Shown here: piece after piece, positions 17,270 through 25,605 of the stretch
Layout: every line of letters begins with the position of its first letter
How positions within the stretch are numbered: the stretch's first letter is position 1
Source: Hyphomicrobiaceae bacterium
Lineage (GTDB): Bacteria > Pseudomonadota > Alphaproteobacteria > Rhizobiales > Methyloligellaceae
Reading direction: 5' to 3'
DNA: 53,027 nucleotides
NCBI GenBank assembly: GCA_028066055.1
Contig: JALCBY010000003.1
Span: 72,289 to 125,315 of the forward strand
Program-made: the position numbers and the translations under genes
The notes under the pieces: model-generated
The model's database searches: none
Seen by the model: the letters and a program-made list of their open reading frames with translations, nothing else
What the model was told of the DNA's origin: nothing

Positions 17270-19279
17270 TCACTCGCCGGCGAGGCCCGCTTTTTTCAAT
17301 CCCTCCCTGACAAGTTCGATATGGGCCGGTTCCTTGAGCGGGAACGCCAGCAGGAAGTCGCGCACGGAATATTCGGGGCGCGCGGCCAGCAGTTTCTCCT
17401 TGTAGCGCCCGGTCAGATCGTCCCGGTCGGCCAGTGCCGTACAATAAGTAGCGATGGCGTGGATATGATAGTGGGCATTCGGCTGACGTGCCGCGCGCAC
17501 GACCCATTCCACCGCCTCATCGAGCTTTCCAAGCTGAACCAGGCAGTTGGCACGCACACTCAACATGGCGAAACGGATCGGGTCATAGGGGCTGAGCCGT
17601 CGCGCCGTGTCGGCGGCTTCGATGCCGCGCTCGCTGTCGCCGGCGGCAAAACAGGTGCGGCTCAAGGAAAAATGCGCTCCCGCGAAGTTCGGGTTCAGGT
17701 CAATCGCAGTTTCCAGTTCCTCCACCGACTGATCATATTCTCCGAACATGAGAAGTGTCCGACCCATGGCCCAGTGGCCGAGTGCATCGCGTGGGTCGAC
17801 GACGATGCTCTTTTCAGCCAGGTCCAGGGATTTTCTCAGCGCGCCGTCCCGATCGGGATCGATGTGCAGAAATGCGCGCTGGAATTCGATGAATGAAAGC
17901 CCGGCGTAAACCCGTGCCTCTTCAGGTTCCAGTTCGAGCGCGTGCTCGAAGAGCTTTTCCGCACGATTGAAGTCCGCGGCGTTGAACCGGTTCATATGCC
18001 ATACGCCCCGGTGATAGGCGCTCCAGGCATCCAGCGCCTGATCCGGACGCATCAGGGCTCTTTTCTGCTCGGCGGCCTCGATCTCCATTTGCAGGCAGCC
18101 CACGATTGCGTCGGAGATCTCCTGCTGAACGAGAAAAAGCTCCGAGATATCGCGGTCGAAACGCTCGACCCAGATCTCCGTACGCGACGGAGCATCGATG
18201 AGCGCAATGTCGACGCGAAGCTTGCCGTCCGCGACGGCGATGGACCCTTGCGTGATGTAACGCACACCAAGTCTCTCGGCGATTTCCAGTACATCCACCG
18301 ATGATGTGACGATATTGAATGCCGAGCCGCGGGCGATGACGAAAAGCCAGCGCAGCCGCGAAAGCCCCATAATGATGTCGTGCGTCAGCCCGACTGCAAA
18401 TATGTCCGTTTCCTGCCCCGCGCCGACCTTCTGGAACGGCAGAACCGCGATAGACGGCCTGTCGGGAAGGGTCAGTAAAGGCTCGGATGGCTCAAGTCCT
18501 TCCCGGACCACGCGATTTCCCGATTCAGTACCGGCCGACGTCATCTGCTTGCCAGCCAGGCCATCATTGTCCTGTCGTCCGCCGGAGGGCGCGCACCCTC
18601 CCGGCGCCAGGATGTCCCGAGCGAGGCGCCGATGACTGTCCGCTTCTTCGTCACGTCCGGTCTGATCCAGCAACTCGATCAGGCGCATGCGTATGTCGGC
18701 GTCGTCGGGTGCGAGTTCAGCGGCGGCTCTGGCATACTCGAGCGCCTTTTCGGGCTGGCCGGTATGGCGTCTGCAAAGGGAGTCGAAAACCCGCAGCCGT
18801 GCCTGGCGAACGTCTTCACGTTGCTCCGCGAGCCAAAGTTCGAAATCGGGGCAGCCGGCGAGTGCGAAGCCTTCAAGAAGCTCGCCGGCGTTTGCCAGTC
18901 GTTGGAGCTCTGCCGCCGGCCACGGGTCGGGGTTGGCGGCGGCGTTCAGCAAATCGCGTGCATCGACACCAATGCCGGACGTTTCGATACGGATAAAGTC
19001 CCCGTCGGCAACAACAAGGCACCCGGTGTCGGCTTTCAACAAGGGCCGGATCTTTGAAAGGCTCCATCTCAATGCGCCTTTCGGATCGTCGGGCCGTTCC
19101 CAGAACATTGTGCACAGCGCCGAGCGCCGGCGCGGACGCGGAGAAAGCGCCAGGTAAGCGAGCAACGCGCGCGTCTTGCGCGAGCGCGGCAGATCAATGC
19201 CCGCGCCCTCCTGCTCGACAGACAGTCCCCCCAGAAATGTGAGCGCGAGGGACGAATGTGTCTTTTGATCAAAACTCAT
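17270..19279 (-). CDS. SARP-type regulator with TolB-like and TPR domains
   Basis: This is a 669-residue protein. Order of parts: an OmpR-type winged-helix domain (about 12-100, LTFLGGLSVEQEG, KTRALLAYLALSP, ALRWSLSKIRPLL), a BTAD-type helical domain (about 105-225), a linker, a TolB/adenylate-cyclase-associated domain (about 282-400, PSIAVLPFQKVG to RTEIWVERFDRDISELF), then TPR repeats (about 420-620). This layout is common in alphaproteobacteria and is annotated as transcriptional activator, but targets are rarely known. No membrane segment is visible, so it should be cytoplasmic. It is divergent from a small membrane protein, which is a plausible target. Confidence 0.85.
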   Translation of the reverse strand: MSFDQKTHSSLALTFLGGLSVEQEGAGIDLPRSRKTRALLAYLALSPRPRRRSALCTMFWERPDDPKGALRWSLSKIRPLLKADTGCLVVADGDFIRIETSGIGVDARDLLNAAANPDPWPAAELQRLANAGELLEGFALAGCPDFELWLAEQREDVRQARLRVFDSLCRRHTGQPEKALEYARAAAELAPDDADIRMRLIELLDQTGRDEEADSHRRLARDILAPGGCAPSGGRQDNDGLAGKQMTSAGTESGNRVVREGLEPSEPLLTLPDRPSIAVLPFQKVGAGQETDIFAVGLTHDIIMGLSRLRWLFVIARGSAFNIVTSSVDVLEIAERLGVRYITQGSIAVADGKLRVDIALIDAPSRTEIWVERFDRDISELFLVQQEISDAIVGCLQMEIEAAEQKRALMRPDQALDAWSAYHRGVWHMNRFNAADFNRAEKLFEHALELEPEEARVYAGLSFIEFQRAFLHIDPDRDGALRKSLDLAEKSIVVDPRDALGHWAMGRTLLMFGEYDQSVEELETAIDLNPNFAGAHFSLSRTCFAAGDSERGIEAADTARRLSPYDPIRFAMLSVRANCLVQLGKLDEAVEWVVRAARQPNAHYHIHAIATYCTALADRDDLTGRYKEKLLAARPEYSVRDFLLAFPLKEPAHIELVREGLKKAGLAGE

Positions 19280-19439
19280 CGACGGGCATCTGGGTCAAAT
19301 ACGCCTGAATTCAGCGTTGGAGGCCCCATTTTCCACGATTCACACGCAAATTACCACGGCGTTTCCCTCTAAGTTCCCAACCTGCAATCCCTATTTCATA
19401 TCCAGCGCAGCAAACGGGACGAACCCGTTCGGGAGACAG

Positions 19440-19637
19440 ATGGAGGACAGGATGCTGAGCCAGTTGGTGGATGTTCGGGTAGCCGCATCTCGTGACGGCG
19501 AGATCACGCTCGATGGTGACATTGGTATAGGGGCGTTTCCCGCCGACTCACTGCGAACCGCAACGAATGTGACGGCCATGGTCGTCGGATTTTGCCTGGT
19601 TTTGCTTGGAATGGTTGTACTGACCGGCGCTTTTTGA
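19440..19637 (+). CDS. Tiny single-pass membrane protein
   Basis: This is a 65-residue protein (61 if the ATG at 19452 is used; both starts have a purine-rich site, GGGAGA or GGAGG). It has an N-terminal polar part and one C-terminal membrane segment (TAMVVGFCLVLLGMVVLTGA) that ends only two residues from the stop. No family is recognised. The 160-base divergent region from the SARP-type gene contains a 6-bp hairpin (19413-19429) just before the ribosome-binding site. A second hairpin overlaps the stop. Confidence 0.55.
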   Translation: MEDRMLSQLVDVRVAASRDGEITLDGDIGIGAFPADSLRTATNVTAMVVGFCLVLLGMVVLTGAF

Positions 19638-19645
19638 GGCCGGTC
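19622..19645 (+). terminator. Hairpin over the stop codon of the tiny ORF
   Basis: GACCGGC (19622-19628) pairs with GCCGGTC (19639-19645) across a 10-base loop that contains five T and the TGA stop. It is a weak terminator candidate at best. Confidence 0.3.
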
Positions 19646-19763
19646 GCGAACGAAGAGGTTTTTCGAAGGTCACATGCGAACGCGAAAGACGGTTCGGCAC
19701 CAATGACCGTCAGGCGCCCGGCAAGGCCGCGGCACACCGCCGACGCAAAGGACGAAGGAGAAT

Positions 19764-20027
19764 ATGATGTCATATGTAGATAACATTGTACCTGATGTAC
19801 CATTCGAGGGGCGGCAGCGTCGGCCGTCCGTTCGCGAGGCGGGCGAGGCCATCCGTGCCTGGTTCTCCTCGATGATGGAACGCTGGCGAGCGCATCGTGC
19901 GGACAAGCGTGCGATGAGGCACCTCCGCCAACTCAGTGATCACACGCTGAGAGACATCGGCATCGACAGATCGGAGATTTCGTCAATGGTTGTGCATGGC
20001 CGGTCCGGCCGACGGAGCCGCGCATAA
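19764..20027 (+). CDS. DUF1127 (YjiS-like) protein
   Basis: This is an 87-residue basic protein. The DUF1127 signature LRQLSDHTLRDIGIDRSEI sits near the C-terminus, followed by a short Arg-rich tail; the N-terminal half is amphipathic and Arg-rich. AAGGAG lies six bases before the start. In Agrobacterium and Rhodobacterales small DUF1127 proteins affect phosphate, carbon and RNA metabolism; the role here is unknown. It follows the tiny membrane protein by 126 bases and is closed by a clear terminator. Confidence 0.85.
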   Translation: MMSYVDNIVPDVPFEGRQRRPSVREAGEAIRAWFSSMMERWRAHRADKRAMRHLRQLSDHTLRDIGIDRSEISSMVVHGRSGRRSRA

Positions 20028-20046
20028 CAATTGACTGCCCAGAGAG

Positions 20047-20078
20047 AATGCGGGTCCGCAGGTGCGGGCCCGCATTTT
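20047..20078 (+). terminator. Terminator after the DUF1127 gene
   Basis: A 13-bp stem (20047-20059 with 20064-20076, one G-U pair) has loop AGGT and is followed by a short U run. It lies 20 bases after the stop of the DUF1127 gene and faces the acyl-CoA synthetase gene that ends on the other strand. Confidence 0.8.
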
Positions 20079-20125
20079 CATGAAATCCGGCCCGAAATGC
20101 TTCCGAATCCCCGATCTTCAGCCGA

Positions 20126-21643
20126 TCAGCGGTCCAGCTGCTCCCGAAGCGCGGTTTTGAGCACCTTGCCATAGTTGTTTTTCGGCAGTTCCTCGGTCAG
20201 GAAATAGGCCTTTGGACGTTTGAACCGCGCAATATGGTCCAGGCAGTGCGCATCGAGCGCCTGTTCGTCGAGCGAAGCATCCTGCACCGGGACCACAAAC
20301 GCGACGACTTCCTCGCCCCAATCGGGATGGGCGCGGCCGACGACCGCCACTTCACGGACGGTCGCGTGCAGAAGCAGTGTTTCCTCCACCTCACGCGGAT
20401 AGACATTCGCTCCGCCGGAGATGATGACGTCTTTTGAGCGGTCATGAAGGGTCAGAAACCCGTCCTCATCGAGCGCGCCGGTATCGCCTGTCCACAGCCA
20501 ACCATCCCTGACGGTCTCTGTGGTGGCTTGCTCGTTGCGCCAGTAGCCGCCCATGACCGTCGCGCCTTGCACGAGGATTTCACCGACTTCTCCCACCGGC
20601 ACATCGTTGCCGTCGGCGTCAACGACGCGCACCTGAACGCAGGAATGCGGCAGGCCGACCGACGCGGCTCTTTCGCGCCATCGCGGATGGGCGCGGTCGG
20701 CAACCAATTCCCTGGACAATGCGGTGATGGTCATCGGGCTTTCCCCCTGACCGTAGATCTGGACGAATTTGGGCCCCAAAACGTCAACGGCCTCAACGAT
20801 GTCCGCCAGATACATGGGGCCTCCGCCGTAAACGATGGTTTTCAGTCCGTCTCCGCGCGAGCCGTTTGCCTTTGCATGTTCAACAAGGCGTTTGACCATG
20901 GTCGGGGCCGCGAACATGGAGATATTGCCGAGTTTGTCGGCAAGGGCGAGGATTTCTGCCACATCGAACCGCCCGGTCTCCGGTACAACATGGCGCGCGC
21001 CGCGCTGAATACCGACGAAGTTGTAGAGCCCTGCGCCGTGAGATATTGGCGCGGCATAGAGAAAGGCATCCTGAGGGCTGACGTCGTCCACATCCGCGAG
21101 GTAGGCAAAGGTCATGGCCTGAAGGTTGCGCGCCGACAGCATCACGCCTTTCGGCGTGCCGGTGGTGCCGGAGGTGTAGAAAAGCCAAAGCATATCGTCA
21201 TCTTGCAGTTGTACAGGCGCGTCCAGAGGTGTGGCCTGACGGCAGGCGGCGTAGCCGGGATGATCGACGGAGATGACGGTGGGAGAAACAGAAAGCTCCT
21301 TGAGTGCGTTGCCGACGTCATCGCTGACAAAGACGAGCTTTGCCTCTGCATTGTCCAAAATCCATGCGGCTTCTCTGGGATGCAGCTTGGCGTTTATCGG
21401 AACCGCCGCGGCTCCGGCGAACCAGATTCCGTACAGCAGTTCGAGATACTCTGTTCTGTTCGACATAAAGATAGCGACGCGATCGCCGTGCGTGATGCCA
21501 TGTCGCGATGTCATCGCACCGGCGATGGCCGCCGCGCGCACCTGAAATTCCGTGTAGTCGGCGACGACTTCTTTGCCAAGCAGGAGAGCAGGCGCGTGCG
21601 GTGCGCGCCGGGCCGAGCGAACCAGCCACTCCGCCGGGTTCAT
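20126..21643 (-). CDS. Acyl-CoA synthetase, AMP-binding
   Basis: This 505-residue ANL-family ligase activates a carboxylic acid (probably a fatty or aromatic acid) to its CoA ester through an acyl-AMP. It has the P-loop-like motif YTSGTTGTPKGV (156-167), YGQGESPMT as the adenine-site motif, WTGDTGALDEDGFL and the hinge-type DRSKDVIISGGANVYP, and a C-terminal catalytic lysine near 493 in NNYGKVLKTALR. Length fits FadD13-like single-domain enzymes. It reads in the same direction as but is separate from the upstream Nudix gene (48 bases). Confidence 0.92.
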   Translation of the reverse strand: MNPAEWLVRSARRAPHAPALLLGKEVVADYTEFQVRAAAIAGAMTSRHGITHGDRVAIFMSNRTEYLELLYGIWFAGAAAVPINAKLHPREAAWILDNAEAKLVFVSDDVGNALKELSVSPTVISVDHPGYAACRQATPLDAPVQLQDDDMLWLFYTSGTTGTPKGVMLSARNLQAMTFAYLADVDDVSPQDAFLYAAPISHGAGLYNFVGIQRGARHVVPETGRFDVAEILALADKLGNISMFAAPTMVKRLVEHAKANGSRGDGLKTIVYGGGPMYLADIVEAVDVLGPKFVQIYGQGESPMTITALSRELVADRAHPRWRERAASVGLPHSCVQVRVVDADGNDVPVGEVGEILVQGATVMGGYWRNEQATTETVRDGWLWTGDTGALDEDGFLTLHDRSKDVIISGGANVYPREVEETLLLHATVREVAVVGRAHPDWGEEVVAFVVPVQDASLDEQALDAHCLDHIARFKRPKAYFLTEELPKNNYGKVLKTALREQLDR

Positions 21644-21691
21644 GGGGTTGCCCTGTCTGAGAGTGGTGCAAGCATGCTGTGCCCCGGCCTT

Positions 21692-22393
21692 CTAGAGGAT
21701 TTCACGTTGGAATTTTCCGTTGCGCCGGTAGAAATAGTCGATATCGTCGCGTGGCGAGGGATACTCGTTGCGGCTCAGTTTTGCGTCCAGGGTTTCGAGC
21801 GCGAATCGGGTGATGGTCGGGAGTTCAAGCTCAAGCGCCTGCCCGAAGGTCAGCCAGTGCAGATTGAGCAACTCGTCATTCTCGTTCGGCAACTGGTGTG
21901 CAATGGCCTCGGCCGGTGCGCAGAAAAACCGCGTGTCGAACCGGCGGACCTGCCGCGGGGGCGTAATCGCCCGCAGAAAAAACGTCAGCGGGGACAGTGA
22001 TGGTGCGATGCCTTGCTCCACAAAGGGCTGCCAGGCGGGAGACGATGTGGTCCATGGTGCATGCGCGCGCGCGCCGATCAGCAGACCTGTTTCTTCGGCG
22101 GTCTCACGAATGGCGGCGAGCGCCAGTGCCTGGGCGCGCCTAGGCGATGCGACGCCCTTCATGTCGTTGAGAAGCTTCCGCTCGACGGAGCGGTGCAGCC
22201 TGTCGGGTACGTTGAGGCGGCTGTCGCCGCGGTCGACGCGTCCGCCTGGGAAAACATATTTTCCGGGCATGAATGGGCTGTTCAAGTGACGCTGTCCCAT
22301 CAGGACCTTCGGGCTTGCGCCTGAGCGGTCAATGACGATCAGCGTTGCGGCGTCCTTCGGCCGGACATTGGGATGCAACTCGGGGTTCGACAT
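21692..22393 (-). CDS. Nudix hydrolase, NUDT8/NUDT19-like
   Basis: This is a 233-residue Nudix protein. The Nudix box is split. GKYVFPGGRVDRGDS is followed by about 30 extra residues before RETAEETGLLIG, the REUxEExGU part. This insertion is characteristic of the NUDT8/NUDT19 group that hydrolyses CoA and acyl-CoA. Location directly upstream of an acyl-CoA synthetase supports a CoA-related role, though this is inference. It ends with KFQREIL. Confidence 0.88.
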   Translation of the reverse strand: MSNPELHPNVRPKDAATLIVIDRSGASPKVLMGQRHLNSPFMPGKYVFPGGRVDRGDSRLNVPDRLHRSVERKLLNDMKGVASPRRAQALALAAIRETAEETGLLIGARAHAPWTTSSPAWQPFVEQGIAPSLSPLTFFLRAITPPRQVRRFDTRFFCAPAEAIAHQLPNENDELLNLHWLTFGQALELELPTITRFALETLDAKLSRNEYPSPRDDIDYFYRRNGKFQREIL

Positions 22394-22480
22394 ATCTCAA
22401 TTCGTTTGCGGGTCGTGCTTTATACGCCGCACGCCGACGTGCGATCAAATCCCTGCATGGAAATCTGATAGGCAGGCGGT

Positions 22481-23182
22481 TCAGACCACCGTTCCAAACA
22501 GCCGGCCGATACCTGCCGTGACGGCCATTGCCAGCGCCCCCCAGAATGTCACGCGAACAGCTGCGTTGAATTTGCTGGCACCGCCTGCCTCCGCCGAAAT
22601 CGCGCCAAGAAGCGCCAGACTGGCAAGCGAGGATGCGGAAACGCATGCGATGACAATCTGCGCGGGCACCGCTACCGCGACCGCAACAGGAACGCTCGCG
22701 CCGATCGAAAACGATGCCGCGGAGGCCAAAGCGGCCTGAACAGGCCGGGGCACCACCGACTCCGATATCCCCAGTTCATCGCGCGCGTGTGCCGCCAGGC
22801 CGTTGCGTTCGGTGAGCTGCGTTGCAACTTGCCTGGCAAGGGCATGCTCAAGGCCTCGATCCACATAGATTTGCGTCAGTTGATCGAGCTCGGCCTCCGG
22901 GTTTTCCTCAAGCTCGCGCTTTTCGGCCGCGAGATCGGCGCGCTCCGTATCGGACTGCGAGCTGACGGAGACGAATTCACCGGCCGCCATCGACATGGCG
23001 CCTGCCGCAAGGCCGGCGATACCGGCAAGAAGAACAGCCGTTTTTCCTGGCGATGCCGCGGCAACACCCACAATCAAGCTCGATGTCGACAGAATGCCGT
23101 CATTGGCGCCGAGCACCGCGGCGCGCAGCCAGCCTATCCTCTGGATATGATGTCGGCTGGTTCGGCTTTGTGTCCGGCTCAC
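22481..23182 (-). CDS. VIT1/CCC1 family transporter
   Basis: This 233-residue membrane protein of the vacuolar iron transporter family (DUF125) moves Fe2+/Mn2+ in other members. Start is GTG at 23182 with GCGGGA upstream; the frame upstream of this has no conserved content and overlaps asd. The first segment has GWLRAAVLGANDGILSTSSL, the family's hallmark, followed by a membrane segment and GAMSMAAGEFVSVSSQ. A long cytoplasmic Glu-rich region (AAEKRELEENPEAELDQL, metal-binding domain) and three C-terminal membrane segments follow. It starts 41 bases after asd ends. Confidence 0.9.
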   Translation of the reverse strand: MSRTQSRTSRHHIQRIGWLRAAVLGANDGILSTSSLIVGVAAASPGKTAVLLAGIAGLAAGAMSMAAGEFVSVSSQSDTERADLAAEKRELEENPEAELDQLTQIYVDRGLEHALARQVATQLTERNGLAAHARDELGISESVVPRPVQAALASAASFSIGASVPVAVAVAVPAQIVIACVSASSLASLALLGAISAEAGGASKFNAAVRVTFWGALAMAVTAGIGRLFGTVV

Positions 23183-23223
23183 GTAAGTCCCGCAAATTTG
23201 TACTGCGAGGGTGGTTGAATCCG

Positions 23224-24249
23224 TCAGGCGGCCTGTTTGAGCAAACCCCTGTTGATCAGGATTTCCGCGATCTGAACGGTGTTGAGTGCCGCGCCTTTGC
23301 GCAGATTGTCGGAGACAACCCACAGGTTCAGCCCGTTCTCGGTCGTTGCGTCCTCGCGAATACGCGAAATGAAGGTGGCATAGTCGCCCACACACTCGAC
23401 CGGCGTCACGTATCCGCCGTCCTCGCGCTTGTCGACGACCATGCAGCCCGGCGACTCGCGCAGGATATTGCGCGCCTCATCAGCCGTAATCGGCTTCTCG
23501 AATTCTATATTGACCGCCTCGCCATGGCCGACAAACACGGGCACGCGCACGCAGGTCGCCGTGAGCTTGATGCTCGGATCGAGAATCTTTTTCGTCTCGG
23601 CGACCATCTTCCACTCTTCCTTCGTGTAGCCGTCCTCCATGAACGCATCGATATGGGGGATGACATTGAAGGCAATCTGCTTGGTGAACTTCTCCGGCGT
23701 CGGCGGATCGGTGACGAATATGCCCTTGGTCTGGTTCCAGAGTTCTTCCATCGCCTCCTTGCCCGCACCCGACACGGACTGGTAGGTCGAAACGACGACC
23801 CGCTTGATCGTCGCCGCGTCATGCAGCGGCTTCAGCGCGACCATCAGCTCCGCCGTTGAGCAGTTCGGATTGGCGATGATGTTCTTCTTGGAAAAACCGG
23901 AAATCGCGTCGGCATTCACTTCCGGAACGATCAGCGGAACATCCGCGTCGTAGCGCCATGCGGACGAATTATCGATGACGACGCAGCCCTTGGCGGCAAT
24001 CTTCGGTGCCCACTCCTTTGAAATCGAACCGCCGGCCGACATCAGTGCAATGTCCGCGCGCGAAAAGTCGAACTGTTCGAGATCCTCGCATTTGAGCGTT
24101 TTGTCGCCGAACGAAACTTCCGTGCCAAGCGAGCGGCGCGAGGCAATTGCGAAGACGTCGTTCACCGGAAACTCGCGGTCAGCGAGAATTTCCAGCAGTT
24201 CGCGGCCCACGTTCCCCGTAGCGCCGACAATGGCGATGTTGTAGCTCAT
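23224..24249 (-). CDS. asd: Aspartate-semialdehyde dehydrogenase
   Basis: This 341-residue enzyme reduces aspartyl-phosphate to aspartate-4-semialdehyde, the branch point to lysine/diaminopimelate, threonine and methionine. NADP site GATGNVG (9-15), catalytic Cys130 in NIIANPNCSTAE, and the catalytic His in GHGEAVNIE are in place. The ATG at 24249 is used because conserved sequence begins there; an in-frame upstream extension has none. It is near leuB and leuC, as in other Hyphomicrobiales. Confidence 0.96.
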   Translation of the reverse strand: MSYNIAIVGATGNVGRELLEILADREFPVNDVFAIASRRSLGTEVSFGDKTLKCEDLEQFDFSRADIALMSAGGSISKEWAPKIAAKGCVVIDNSSAWRYDADVPLIVPEVNADAISGFSKKNIIANPNCSTAELMVALKPLHDAATIKRVVVSTYQSVSGAGKEAMEELWNQTKGIFVTDPPTPEKFTKQIAFNVIPHIDAFMEDGYTKEEWKMVAETKKILDPSIKLTATCVRVPVFVGHGEAVNIEFEKPITADEARNILRESPGCMVVDKREDGGYVTPVECVGDYATFISRIREDATTENGLNLWVVSDNLRKGAALNTVQIAEILINRGLLKQAA

Positions 24250-24509
24250 CTGACTCTCCAACACATGCGGCCCAAAATCAGGCGGCAAGGTTACTCTGGC
24301 ATATCTAGCGCGGGATGTAGGTTATGCACGGTGCAAAGTAAAGGATTTACGAAGCTTTCTATCTGAACAGCGGGCAAGATTTACGGCCCATCGGCCCGCC
24401 CCTGGGGTGATCGTAGCTGCCACTTCCTGACAAGCGTCATTGAACCGTGGCTTCATCGTACCATGTAGGAGTGAGGGAGCGGCAGGTTCAGCATTCGGGA
24501 ATTCGCGCC

Positions 24510-24851
24510 ATGTCCGGTGAACAAACCTATGATGAATTCTGGCTTATGTATCTGAGGGCGCATTCGCGGCGGAAAACGCGCCTCATTCACTATCTCGGAA
24601 TTTCGGTCATCATCGTATCGATCGTCTGGGCGATTGCGTCCGAGATCTGGTGGATAGCGCTGGCGGGCATCGCCACCGGGTATGTCACGGCGTGGTCAGC
24701 GCACTACACGGTACAACACAATGTCCCGGTGATGTTCGAGGGACCGAAATCGGCGCTGTGGTCTCTCATCAGCGGTCTGCGCATGTATGTTCTGGGGTTG
24801 AGCGGCCAGTTGGCACCGCAGCTGCGACGCGCCGGCGTGGGCGCTGAGTGA
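24510..24851 (+). CDS. DUF962 / Mpo1-like membrane protein
   Basis: This 113-residue protein has the Mpo1-like pattern FWLMYLRAHSRRKTRLIHYLG and the later AHYTVQHNVPVMFEGPKSAL, with two membrane segments between them. Yeast Mpo1 is an Fe-dependent dioxygenase that alpha-oxidises 2-hydroxy fatty acids; bacterial members are uncharacterised. Its histidines HYLG and AHYTVQHN fit the family metal site. The start at 24510 is used because the family's N-terminus starts there. The 260 bases upstream, to asd, hold no gene. Confidence 0.85.
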   Translation: MSGEQTYDEFWLMYLRAHSRRKTRLIHYLGISVIIVSIVWAIASEIWWIALAGIATGYVTAWSAHYTVQHNVPVMFEGPKSALWSLISGLRMYVLGLSGQLAPQLRRAGVGAE

Positions 24852-24999
24852 CATTTGGAAAGACCATCTTTTCACCGATTTGTGACCCCGTGAGCGTTGC
24901 GTGGACTATACGGTGCGCGAATAAATTCACCATCTGGAGTGTTAACGTCGTGATGCACTTGCCGGGCACCGCCTGGTTCGGAATTCAGGAGGGAGCTTT

Positions 25000-25566
25000 A
25001 TGACCGATACACCGGAAAGCTTCGCGCCCTTGACCATCGCCTTTCACTGGGTGATCGGGGTGACGATCATCTGTTTGCTGGCGCTCGGGCTTTACATGAC
25101 CGACCTTCCAAAGGGCGAATGGCGGGGTGAGCTTTACGGCTATCACAAGCTTGCCGGTACGACTGTGTTCATCATTGCGGCGCTGCGCATTCTTTGGCGC
25201 TGGCAGAACGGCATGCCGGTACCAGCTGGCGACTATCCGCAGTGGCAGCACGCGCTGGCCATGGGTGTCCACTATTGTCTTCTGATCGCGACCCTTGCCA
25301 TGCCGCTCTCAGGTGCGGCGCTGTCATACGGTAAGGGACATCCCGTGCCTGTGCTTGGCCTGTTCAACATCGGGCCGCCGGCACAAGAGATTCCGTGGTT
25401 GGGCGACGGCGGCAGCTTTGTCCACTATTGGGCCGGGTGGGTCCTCATCGCAATCATCGTCCTGCACGTGATCGGGGCATTGAAACATCACTATCTGGAC
25501 AAGGACGGCACCTTGCGGCGGATGCTCGGATCACGGGTGAGCCAGGCAGAGAAAACCCGGCCCTGA
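25000..25566 (+). CDS. Cytochrome b561
   Basis: This 188-residue inner-membrane di-haem b protein has four membrane helices. Candidate haem-ligand histidines lie in IAFHWVIGV, YGYHKLAG, GVHYCLLIA and LHVIGALKHH. Such proteins pass electrons between quinol and periplasmic or superoxide acceptors; the partner is not shown here. GGAGGGAGC lies just before the ATG. A hairpin overlaps the stop codon. Confidence 0.9.
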   Translation: MTDTPESFAPLTIAFHWVIGVTIICLLALGLYMTDLPKGEWRGELYGYHKLAGTTVFIIAALRILWRWQNGMPVPAGDYPQWQHALAMGVHYCLLIATLAMPLSGAALSYGKGHPVPVLGLFNIGPPAQEIPWLGDGGSFVHYWAGWVLIAIIVLHVIGALKHHYLDKDGTLRRMLGSRVSQAEKTRP

Positions 25567-25579
25567 GGTCAGGGCCGGG
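25552..25579 (-). terminator. Terminator after the AGCS gene
   Basis: On the minus strand a long GC stem (CCCGGCCCTGA with TCAGGGCCGGG, 25579-25569 with 25566-25556) is followed by UUUUC. It begins 26 bases after the symporter stop. On the plus strand the same hairpin contains the cytochrome b561 stop codon and may end that transcript too. Confidence 0.75.
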
Positions 25580-25605
25580 CTTCGGGAGACGCATACCCTC
25601 GCAAA

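Noticed and set aside
19263-19274. Palindrome TTTTGATCAAAA at the start of the SARP-type gene
   Set aside because: It falls within codons 2-6 of the gene and can be explained by coding for Ser-Phe-Asp-Gln-Lys; no second copy nearby.
20444-22000. 518-codon plus-strand open frame opposite the acyl-CoA synthetase
   Set aside because: It covers the synthetase and part of the Nudix gene on the other strand, is rich in Cys/His/Arg as antisense frames are, and has no recognisable domain; long antisense frames are expected in GC-rich genes.
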